Origin: Helicobacteraceae bacterium
Lineage (GTDB): Bacteria > Campylobacterota > Campylobacteria > Campylobacterales > Sulfurimonadaceae
Reading direction: 5' to 3'
Assembly (NCBI GenBank): GCA_027068615.1
Contig: JAMOQV010000150.1
Location: forward strand, 1-27,249
DNA length: 27,249 bases
The position numbers and the translations under genes were made by a program. Positions 21,388-27,249 of the stretch are shown in pieces. Below the pieces are notes generated by a model that saw only the letters and a program-made list of their open reading frames with translations, had not been told where the DNA came from and made no database searches. How positions within the stretch are numbered: position 1 is the first letter of the stretch; every line of letters begins with the position of its first letter.

Positions 21388-21786
21388 CTATTTTCCTGTA
21401 GTTGTAACGTTTTCGTCTTTAATTTTTGATGCTAAATCTTTTGCAGATGCACCAACTAATTTAACTTTTTTAACGCTATTAGCAACTTTGTGAACTGAAC
21501 GGATTGTCTCCATTGTGATTTCATTAAGCTCAGCTACAGCTTTGATTTTTTCAACATTAATCACATAAGGTTTAACATTGTTAGAATGGAAACCGATTTT
21601 TGGCATAATCTTCGCTAATGGAAGCTGACCACCGATAAAGTTTCTTTTTCTCTTGTAACCTGTACGAGATTTTTGACCTTTTTGACCACGAGCAGAAGTC
21701 TTACCAGTACCTGAACCTTGTCCACGACCAACTCTTTTACGATTTGAAGTAGAACCCTCAGCTGGAGATAAATTTTCAATACCCAT
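21388..21786 (-). CDS. rplO: 50S ribosomal protein L15
   Basis: This 132-residue protein begins with the Gly/Arg/Lys-rich extension that runs into 23S rRNA (RVGRGQGSGTGKTSARGQKG) followed by FIGGQLPLAKIMPKIGF. The globular domain is in the C-terminal half. It directly follows rpsE with three bases between, so rpmD (L30) is absent. Confidence 0.96.
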   Translation of the reverse strand: MGIENLSPAEGSTSNRKRVGRGQGSGTGKTSARGQKGQKSRTGYKRKRNFIGGQLPLAKIMPKIGFHSNNVKPYVINVEKIKAVAELNEITMETIRSVHKVANSVKKVKLVGASAKDLASKIKDENVTTTGK

Positions 21787-21789
21787 TTA

Positions 21790-22230
21790 TTATCCTTTTA
21801 AGTTAGCAAGTGCATTAACTGTTGCACGAACTAATGTCCCTGGATTATTTGAACCAATAGACTTAGTAAGTATGTCTTGGATACCAGCAAGCTCAAGAAC
21901 TGGACGAACAGCTCCACCTGCGATAACCCCAGTACCCTCAGATGCTGGTTTTAAAAGAACACGACTTGCATTGAATTTTGTTTCAATATCATGAGCAATA
22001 GTTGTACCTTTAATACTTATAGTTGTAAGATTTTTAAATGCTTCATCTACTGCTTTTTTAATAGCATCAGGAACCTCTTTAGCTTTTCCTGTACCATAAC
22101 CTATAGTACCATTTTTGTTACCAACTACAACAAGTGCAGTAAAACGAAAACGACGACCACCTTTTACAACTTTTGTAACACGACCAATATTTACGATAGC
22201 TTCTTCAAAGTCATCTCTGTTAATTTCCAT
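21790..22230 (-). CDS. rpsE: 30S ribosomal protein S5
   Basis: This 146-residue protein has an S5 double-stranded-RNA-binding domain (RVTKVVKGGRRFRFTALVVVGN near 17-38), then the C-terminal domain with KNLTTISIKGTTIAHDI. Two ATGs are adjacent. The second (22230) is preferred since AAGGAG ends five bases before it but only two before the first. The Shine-Dalgarno overlaps the rplR stop. S5 helps decoding accuracy at the mRNA entry. Confidence 0.95.
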   Translation of the reverse strand: MEINRDDFEEAIVNIGRVTKVVKGGRRFRFTALVVVGNKNGTIGYGTGKAKEVPDAIKKAVDEAFKNLTTISIKGTTIAHDIETKFNASRVLLKPASEGTGVIAGGAVRPVLELAGIQDILTKSIGSNNPGTLVRATVNALANLKG

Positions 22231-22239
22231 CATGTCTCC

Positions 22240-22596
22240 TTAGAACTTAATTTCGTTTGCACGAAGTGCATCACCAAATGCAGCGATTACACCGTGATAT
22301 TGGTAACCGTTACGGTCAAAAACAATGTTAGAGATACCAGCTTCTTTTAGTTTAGCAGCAAATGCCTCACCAAGTGCAGCCGCACCCTCTTTGTTAGCTT
22401 TATGTCCAGTTGCTTTTGAGTGAAGAGCACATAAAGTTGTACCAGTTTCATCATTTATAGCTTGAACACTTATATAACGATTTGATCTAAATACAGAAAC
22501 ACGAGGAAGTTCAGCACTACCAGATATTTTTGCACGAATACGACGCTTTCTCTTTAAACGAGTAGCTACTTTATTTTTTAATACTTTTGCATTCAT
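22240..22596 (-). CDS. rplR: 50S ribosomal protein L18
   Basis: This 118-residue 5S rRNA-binding protein has a basic start (RLKRKRRIRAKISGSAELPRVSVFRSNRY split by a short link) and the C-terminal FDRNGYQYHGVIAAFGDALRANEIKF typical of L18. With L5 it forms the central protuberance. Confidence 0.96.
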   Translation of the reverse strand: MNAKVLKNKVATRLKRKRRIRAKISGSAELPRVSVFRSNRYISVQAINDETGTTLCALHSKATGHKANKEGAAALGEAFAAKLKEAGISNIVFDRNGYQYHGVIAAFGDALRANEIKF

Positions 22597-22612
22597 TTAT
22601 AAATATCCTCCC

Positions 22613-23149
22613 TTACTTACCAGCAGTTTTACCGGCTTTACGCACGATATGCTCTTCTACATATTTAACACCTTTACCTTTGTAAGGCTCTGGTGGACGG
22701 AAACTTCTTACTTCAGCAGCTACTTGACCGATAAGTTGTTTATCGTGGCTTTTGAAAGTAATAATGTTCTTTTCAACTGTAGCTTCTATACCAGCTGGTA
22801 ATTCATAGTTGATATCATGAGAGAAACCAAGTTGTAAGTTAAGAATGTTACCTTTAACAGCAGCTCTATAACCAACACCGTTAATCTCTAATTGCTTAGT
22901 ATATCCAGTAGTTAAACCAGTTACAATATTAGCAGATAATGAACGATATGTTCCCCAGAAAGCTCTATGTTCACGAGCATCTGACAAAGTAGAAAAAGTT
23001 AGTACATTTCCATCGATAGAAAAATTAACATTTCCTTTTGTGTCTAAATCAACACTATTTTTGCCTTTAGCAAAAGTTATAACATTTCCATTTGCAGTAA
23101 CTGTGATATCAGATGCAAATTCTACAGGGTTTTTACCAATTCTTGACAT
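22613..23149 (-). CDS. rplF: 50S ribosomal protein L6
   Basis: This 178-residue protein has two tandem L6 domains; it starts MSRIGKNPV and has the signature RPPEPYKGKGVKYVEE near 150-165. It lies near the GTPase-associated centre of the 50S subunit. Confidence 0.97.
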   Translation of the reverse strand: MSRIGKNPVEFASDITVTANGNVITFAKGKNSVDLDTKGNVNFSIDGNVLTFSTLSDAREHRAFWGTYRSLSANIVTGLTTGYTKQLEINGVGYRAAVKGNILNLQLGFSHDINYELPAGIEATVEKNIITFKSHDKQLIGQVAAEVRSFRPPEPYKGKGVKYVEEHIVRKAGKTAGK

Positions 23150-23158
23150 ATTATACTC

Positions 23159-23554
23159 CTACCAAACCGTACATAAAACTTCGCCACCAATACCAAGCTC
23201 ATAAGCTTTGTCATTTGGTAAAACGCCGTGTGATGTACTCACAATAATAGTTCCGTAACCATTTTTGAATCTTTTGATATCTTCTTTACCTTTGTAAACT
23301 CTTCTACCAGGCTTAGAAACTCTTTTCATCTCATTGATTACAGTTTTTCCGTTTTCATCATACTTAAGTACAACTTTAATAGTTTTTTTAACGCCATCTT
23401 CGATAACATTACAGCTATCTATATAACCTTTTTCTACTAAGATATTTGCTACTGCTTCAACACTTTTTGAATGTACTAAAGTAGTAACTGGTAATCTTCT
23501 CATACCAGCATTACGAACACGAGTTAACGCATCTGCTACTAAATCATTTATCAT
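23159..23554 (-). CDS. rpsH: 30S ribosomal protein S8
   Basis: This 131-residue protein starts MINDLVADALTRVRNA and ends with the signature GIIVSTSHGVLP-type segment (GTIIVSTSHGVLPNDKAYELGIGGEVLCTVW). It binds the central domain of 16S rRNA. In E. coli S8 represses the spc operon by binding its mRNA; the hairpin-bearing gap just upstream here is a possible counterpart. Confidence 0.97.
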   Translation of the reverse strand: MINDLVADALTRVRNAGMRRLPVTTLVHSKSVEAVANILVEKGYIDSCNVIEDGVKKTIKVVLKYDENGKTVINEMKRVSKPGRRVYKGKEDIKRFKNGYGTIIVSTSHGVLPNDKAYELGIGGEVLCTVW

Positions 23555-23633
23555 TTAAATTCCTTATATTGCTAATCTATAAATTATAGACTGCTAATTG
23601 TTAGGAGTTTCTACCTGATAAGCCAATGGCTTA
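23555..23633 (-). promoter_or_regulatory. Structured spacer between rpsN and rpsH
   Basis: This gap is 76 bases, while all other gaps in the operon are 16 bases or less (map-infA aside). It holds two dyads: TAAGCC-AAT-GGCTTA (23619-23633, including the rpsN stop) and TCTATAA-A-TTATAGA (23576-23590), with TGCTAAT repeated on each side of the second. There is no T-run, so termination is unlikely. Regulation or RNA processing is possible. Confidence 0.4.
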
Positions 23634-23816
23634 CCAAGAAGACTTTCTAACACCTGGGATTAGACCTTTATTTGCCATATCTCTAAAACAGATACGACAA
23701 ATTCCAAAGTCTCTTAAAACAGAGTGTGGACGACCACAAACTTGACATCTTGTATAAGCACGAACTTTGAACTTTGGAGTTCTAGCCGCTTTAGCGATCA
23801 TAGACTTCTTAGCCAT
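23631..23816 (-). CDS. rpsN: 30S ribosomal protein S14, zinc-binding type
   Basis: This 61-residue short form has the zinc ribbon Cys24-x-x-Cys27 and Cys40-x-x-Cys43 (CQVCGRP and CRICFRD). The alternative zinc-free form is about 100 residues and lacks these. It is needed for the 3' domain of 16S rRNA. Its start overlaps the rplE stop (TAATG). Confidence 0.97.
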   Translation of the reverse strand: MAKKSMIAKAARTPKFKVRAYTRCQVCGRPHSVLRDFGICRICFRDMANKGLIPGVRKSSW

Positions 23817-24361
23817 TAGTTACTCCCTTTTGTAAAAGGCATACCCATTTTTTCTAAAAGAGTAAAACCTGCTTTATCAGAATCAGCAGTTGTAACAACT
23901 GTGATATTCATACCATGAATTTGCATGATAGAATCATAACTAATCTCTGGGAAGATTAATTGCTCTTGAAGACCAAAGTTATAGTTACCACGACCATCAA
24001 AACCATTTCTAGCAACACCTCTAAAGTCCTTCACACGAGGAAGAGCAATAGAAACTAAACGGTCAAAGAAGTTATACATATTTTCACCACGAAGTGTTAC
24101 ACGAACACCAACTGGCATACCTTCACGAACTTTAAAACCAGCAACTGATTTTTTAGCTATAACCGTACTTGCTTTTTGACCAGCAATAGTAGTAATAGTA
24201 TCTTCAATGTTTTTGATAAGCTTGTTATCTTTCATAGCAAAACCAGCACCAACAGAGATAACAATCTTCTCTAGTTCAGGGATTTGCATAACATTCTTAA
24301 TCTCTAAAGCTTCTTGAAGCTCAGGTTTAAGTGCTAAATATTTTTCTTTAAAACGAGCCAT
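23816..24361 (-). CDS. rplE: 50S ribosomal protein L5
   Basis: This 181-residue 5S rRNA-binding protein has the family signature LPRVKDFRGVARNGFDGRGNYNFG near 110-135 and a C-terminal MNITVVTTADSDKAGFTLLEKMGMPF. It contacts the P-site tRNA and 5S rRNA. Confidence 0.97.
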   Translation of the reverse strand: MARFKEKYLALKPELQEALEIKNVMQIPELEKIVISVGAGFAMKDNKLIKNIEDTITTIAGQKASTVIAKKSVAGFKVREGMPVGVRVTLRGENMYNFFDRLVSIALPRVKDFRGVARNGFDGRGNYNFGLQEQLIFPEISYDSIMQIHGMNITVVTTADSDKAGFTLLEKMGMPFTKGSN

Positions 24362-24364
24362 CTA

Positions 24365-24595
24365 TTATGCCTCCACTTTGCGAACATTTGAAACATCTAT
24401 AGGCATCTCTTTATTGATATGACCACCTTTAGTGTTCTCTTCAGTTGGTTTAATTGCTTTTTTAGCAATTTTACAACCCTCAACGATAACCTTGTTTTTC
24501 TTAGGCATAACTGCTAAAACAGTAGCCTTAGTTCCACGGTCATCTCCAGCGATAATTTCAACAGTATCGCCTTTTTTGAAATTAAACTTTGCCAT
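24365..24595 (-). CDS. rplX: 50S ribosomal protein L24
   Basis: This 76-residue protein carries the KOW motif (KKGDTVEIIAGDDRGTKATV, 7-26). It starts 50S assembly. The chain is at the short end for L24 (about 75-105). It is TAATG-coupled to rplN. Confidence 0.95.
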   Translation of the reverse strand: MAKFNFKKGDTVEIIAGDDRGTKATVLAVMPKKNKVIVEGCKIAKKAIKPTEENTKGGHINKEMPIDVSNVRKVEA

Positions 24596-24963
24596 TAAAC
24601 AACCTCCGGCGCAAGAGAAACAATTTTCATAAAACCAGCATAACGAACTTCACGAGCGATTGGTCCGAAAATACGAGTACCAATTGGCATTCTCTTATCA
24701 TCAAGTATTACAGCTGCATTGTCGTCAAATCTGATTAGAGAACCATTTTCACGGTGAACCTCTTTTGCAGTTCTAACGATAACAGCTTTAACAACTTTAC
24801 CTTTTTTAACTTTAGCAGTTGGAATCGCTTTTTTAACAGAAGCAACGATAACATCACCTACTGTTGCATAACGACGCTTAGAACCACCAAGTACCTTAAT
24901 ACACATAATCTCTTTAGCACCTGTATTATCAGCTACATTTAGACGAGTAAAACCTTGGATCAT
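24595..24963 (-). CDS. rplN: 50S ribosomal protein L14
   Basis: This 122-residue protein starts MIQGFTRLNVADNTGAKEI and has the signature AVIVRTAKEVHRENGSLIRFDDNAAV (61-86), as expected for L14, which forms a 30S-50S bridge. It overlaps both neighbours by one base. Confidence 0.97.
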   Translation of the reverse strand: MIQGFTRLNVADNTGAKEIMCIKVLGGSKRRYATVGDVIVASVKKAIPTAKVKKGKVVKAVIVRTAKEVHRENGSLIRFDDNAAVILDDKRMPIGTRIFGPIAREVRYAGFMKIVSLAPEVV

Positions 24964-25211
24964 TACTTAGCTCCTGTTACTACTGTTTTAAGTCTAAAAG
25001 ATTTAGTCTTAGAAAGTGGACGACATTCGATTGCAATAATCTCATCTCCAACTTTTACTTCATTACGCTCATCATGTACTAAATACTTTTTGAACTTTTT
25101 TACAACTTTATGGTAACGAGGATGCATTACACGACGCTCAACTAATACACTTACAGTTTTATCGCCTGAAATCTTTACAACATTACCTTGAATTTCACGT
25201 TTATGTGTCAT
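24963..25211 (-). CDS. rpsQ: 30S ribosomal protein S17
   Basis: This 82-residue OB-fold 16S rRNA-binding protein has GNVVKISGDKTVSVLVERRVMHPRYHKVVKK and the GDEIIAIECRPLSKTKSF signature. Confidence 0.97.
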   Translation of the reverse strand: MTHKREIQGNVVKISGDKTVSVLVERRVMHPRYHKVVKKFKKYLVHDERNEVKVGDEIIAIECRPLSKTKSFRLKTVVTGAK

Positions 25212-25220
25212 CGCCTACCC

Positions 25221-25406
25221 CTACTTAATTGCACTAAGTGCAGTGTTGATGCGAGCTATATCTTTTTTAGCTACTCTAAGTTCGCTAGTATTTTGTAGTT
25301 GCATCATTTTTTGTTTAATCTTTAAAGTAAAAAGTTCAGTCTTTTTTTCTTTAAGCATAGCTTGAAGCTCAGCTGAGCTTTTATCTGCTAAATCAGAATA
25401 TTTCAT
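25221..25406 (-). CDS. rpmC: 50S ribosomal protein L29
   Basis: This 61-residue two-helix protein has the KKTELFTLKIKQKMMQLQNTSELRVAKKDIAR core. It sits near the polypeptide exit tunnel, where SRP and trigger factor dock. Its start overlaps the end of rplP by 14 bases. Confidence 0.95.
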   Translation of the reverse strand: MKYSDLADKSSAELQAMLKEKKTELFTLKIKQKMMQLQNTSELRVAKKDIARINTALSAIK

Positions 25407-25818
25407 TACTCATCTCCGCTGTAATTATTTTAGTTTTGAATGGTAACTTATGCATAGCAAGAGTTAGTGCTTCACGAGCTAAATCATGAGGAACACCAGC
25501 CATTTCAAAAATTATACGACCAGGTTTGATGTTCATAACATACTGATCTATTGGACCTTTACCCTTACCCATACGAACTTCTAAAGGACGTTTAGTTAGT
25601 GGTTTAGCAGGGAAAACTCTAATCCAAATCTTACCATTACGCTTAATATGACGAGTTGCAGAGATACGAGCCGACTCTATTTGACGAGAGTTAATACGAC
25701 CTGCTTCTACTGCTTTAAATGCGATATCACCAAAAGCTAATTTGTAACCACTACGAGCATAACCACGGTTACGACCCTTCATCACTTTACGATATTTTGT
25801 TCTTTTTGGCATCAACAT
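25393..25818 (-). CDS. rplP: 50S ribosomal protein L16
   Basis: This 141-residue protein begins MLMPKRTKYRKVMKGRNRGYA, has IWIRVFPAKPLTKRPLEVRMGKGKG and the GRIIFEMAGVP signature. It lies by the A-site tRNA and is the organiser of the peptidyl-transferase region. Confidence 0.97.
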   Translation of the reverse strand: MLMPKRTKYRKVMKGRNRGYARSGYKLAFGDIAFKAVEAGRINSRQIESARISATRHIKRNGKIWIRVFPAKPLTKRPLEVRMGKGKGPIDQYVMNIKPGRIIFEMAGVPHDLAREALTLAMHKLPFKTKIITAEMSNEIF

Positions 25819-25820
25819 AA

Positions 25821-26528
25821 TTATTCAGCCTTTTCTTTTCTTGGAGCTCTCTTACGAGGTCTGTCTTTTTTCTCTTCTTTTACTTCAGCAGGGATACCTT
25901 TAGTAAGTACTTCACCTTTGAATATCCATACTTTAACACCGATAATTCCGTATGTAGTATGAGCTTCAGCAAAACCGTAATCAATCTTAGCACGAAGTGT
26001 ATGTAAAGGAACTCTTCCTTCTAAATACCACTCAGTACGAGCCATTTCAGCACCACCAAGACGACCAGAAACAGAAACTTTTATACCTTTAGCACCAGAT
26101 CTCTGAGCACCTTGCATAACTTTTTTCATAGCTCTTCTAAATGCAACACGACGCTCAAGTTGAGTAGCAACATTTTCAGCAACTAATTGAGCTGAAGTTT
26201 GAGCTTTTTTCTCTTCTTTGATATTGATAGAAATTGCTTTTCCAACAAGTTTTTGTAGGTTAGCTTTAAGTTTTTCAATATCTGCACCTTTTTTACCGAT
26301 GATGATACCAGGACGAGCAGCAACGATAGTTACACGAAGTCTCTTAACTGTTCTTTCTATAATGATGTTAGCAACACCAGCATAGTAAAGCTCTTTCTTT
26401 AAAAATGTTCTTATCTTGTGATCTTCACCTAAAGCTGCTGGTGCAGTTTTAAAGTTTGGAAACCAACGAGATTCCCAGTTACGGTTGATACCAAGACGTA
26501 AACCAATAGGATTAACTTTTTGACCCAT
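25821..26528 (-). CDS. rpsC: 30S ribosomal protein S3
   Basis: This 235-residue protein starts MGQKVNPIGLRLG. The KH domain has the IGKKG loop (77-81) and the S3 C-terminal domain runs from about 110 to 210. A very basic tail of about 20 residues (KKDRPRKRAPRKEK) follows. It forms part of the mRNA entry helicase. Confidence 0.97.
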   Translation of the reverse strand: MGQKVNPIGLRLGINRNWESRWFPNFKTAPAALGEDHKIRTFLKKELYYAGVANIIIERTVKRLRVTIVAARPGIIIGKKGADIEKLKANLQKLVGKAISINIKEEKKAQTSAQLVAENVATQLERRVAFRRAMKKVMQGAQRSGAKGIKVSVSGRLGGAEMARTEWYLEGRVPLHTLRAKIDYGFAEAHTTYGIIGVKVWIFKGEVLTKGIPAEVKEEKKDRPRKRAPRKEKAE

Positions 26529-26529
26529 A

Positions 26530-26847
26530 CTATTTACCCTCTACTTCTACTAAGATATGTGCTGTTGGTTTTCTAATACCTGATGCCATACCTCTTGCAC
26601 GAGGACGGAAACGCTTAAGTACTGGACCATTGTCAACACGACATGATGTAATTACACAATCTTCAGCTTCATTACCACTGTTTGCTACTGCAGATGCAAT
26701 AACTTTAGAGATGATTTTAGCTGCCTTATTTGGAGTGAATTCTAAAGCTGCTAATGCTTCTTCAGCATTCATACCTTGAACTTCTCTTGCTATAAGACGA
26801 GATTTAATAGGTGATACACGGATAAATTTTAATAATGCTCTAGCCAT
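26530..26847 (-). CDS. rplV: 50S ribosomal protein L22
   Basis: This 105-residue protein starts MARALLKFIRVSPIKSRLIARE and its C-terminal RFRPRARGMASGIRKPTAHI contains the tip of the loop that lines the exit tunnel. It is at the short end of the family. Confidence 0.97.
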   Translation of the reverse strand: MARALLKFIRVSPIKSRLIAREVQGMNAEEALAALEFTPNKAAKIISKVIASAVANSGNEAEDCVITSCRVDNGPVLKRFRPRARGMASGIRKPTAHILVEVEGK

Positions 26848-26849
26848 GA

Positions 26850-27125
26850 TTACGCCTTTTTCTGAACAGAGCCCTTATGGCCCTTAAATGTACGAGTTGG
26901 TGCAAATTCACCAAGTTTATAACCAATATGATTCTCTGTAACATATACAGGAACAAATTGACGACCGTTATGAACGTTTAAAGTTAAACCAACCATATCA
27001 GGAAGAACCATACTTCTTCTTGACCAAGTTTTAATAGGTTTTTTGTTGCCTTCAGCTTTAGCTGCAACAACTTTTTTCATTAAATGATCATCAACAAATG
27101 GACCTTTTTTTATACTTCTAGCCAT
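26850..27125 (-). CDS. rpsS: 30S ribosomal protein S19
   Basis: This 91-residue protein starts MARSIKKGPFVDDHLMKK and has the signature HNGRQFVPVYVTENHIGYKLGEF. It lies in the 30S head. Confidence 0.97.
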   Translation of the reverse strand: MARSIKKGPFVDDHLMKKVVAAKAEGNKKPIKTWSRRSMVLPDMVGLTLNVHNGRQFVPVYVTENHIGYKLGEFAPTRTFKGHKGSVQKKA

Positions 27126-27129
27126 TTAA

Positions 27130-27249
27130 CTACCTCTTCGGATTAGATTTACGGCGAGTAATAATTAGTTTATCACTAGCTTTTTTACGACGAGTTTTAG
27201 CACCCTTCGTTGGTTTACCCCATGGAGTAACTGGATGACGACCTGAGTT
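27130..27249 (-). CDS. rplB: 50S ribosomal protein L2, C-terminal end (cut by the window edge)
   Basis: Only the last 39 residues and the stop (TAG, 27130-27132) are in the window. They read GRHPVTPWGKPTKGAKTRR followed by KKASDKLIITRRKSNPKR, the conserved C-terminus of L2. The rest lies beyond 27249. It is the upstream neighbour of rpsS, as in the S10 operon. Confidence 0.95.
   Translation of the reverse strand, partial: NSGRHPVTPWGKPTKGAKTRRKKASDKLIITRRKSNPKR

Noticed and set aside
21787..21789. A missed rpmD (L30) between rpsE and rplO
   Set aside because: Only three bases separate the genes, so there is no room for it.
21991..22350. Plus-strand 119-residue Cys/Asn/Thr-rich frame
   Set aside because: It is antisense to rpsE and rplR, with composition unlike any protein in the window.

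Overview
The window is AT-rich DNA from a Campylobacterota (Epsilonproteobacteria) chromosome, most like an Arcobacter-group genome. That genus-level guess rests on gene content and style and is not certain. Supporting signs are: a bc1 complex with a di-heme PetC, a major-porin type outer membrane protein, a spc ribosomal operon lacking rpmD (L30), zinc-type S14, T-rich sigma70 promoters of the form TTTTTGATATAAT with little -35 sequence, and a FliS gene behind a sigma28-type promoter. No insertion sequence, phage gene, integrase or CRISPR array was seen. This is mostly a conserved housekeeping region with small accessory pieces.

Layout. 1-400: two tiny membrane-protein genes joined by a TAATG overlap. 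500-3480 (minus): ispA, a porin with its own promoter and perfect terminator, and an RDD membrane protein. 3540-6340 (minus): petABC. 6363-9040 (minus): mnmG with an overlapping GT-B-like gene. 9041-9454: a gap that holds no long gene but is dense in signals. 9455-12053 (plus): a small charged protein, ribE and recQ, coupled by TAATG junctions. 12050-13177 (minus): fliS then mnmD. 13288-14343 (plus): a CobT-like protein. 14340-15945 (minus): an NSS transporter and a small protein. 16006-16475: a consensus promoter and four tRNA genes (Pro-UGG, His-GUG, Arg-UCG, Arg-UCU). 16506-17743: a convergent pair, a small membrane protein and a DUF481 barrel. 17804-17905 (minus): the 4.5S/SRP RNA. 17948-19106 (plus): a shortened nucleosidase-family protein and an SDR. 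19120-27249 (minus): the S10/spc ribosomal block from rplB (cut by the window edge) to infA, including secY and map.

The most interesting part is 9200-9430, which looks like an undescribed type I toxin-antitoxin locus. A 19-residue, almost wholly hydrophobic peptide gene (MKLILIVITILIILAENLR, minus strand) has an AAGGAG ribosome site and a perfect extended -10 about 95 bases upstream. The 5' end of its predicted mRNA is complementary to both its Shine-Dalgarno and its start codon. An extended -10 on the opposite strand would produce an RNA antisense to the whole reading frame. The locus also contains a compact three-way-junction inverted-repeat array. All of this is read from sequence; expression and toxicity are inferred.

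Functional links: MnmG and MnmD act in the same wobble-uridine tRNA modification pathway, and tRNA-Arg(UCU) in the window is a likely substrate. PetABC passes quinol electrons to cytochrome c. SRP RNA and SecY both serve membrane protein insertion.
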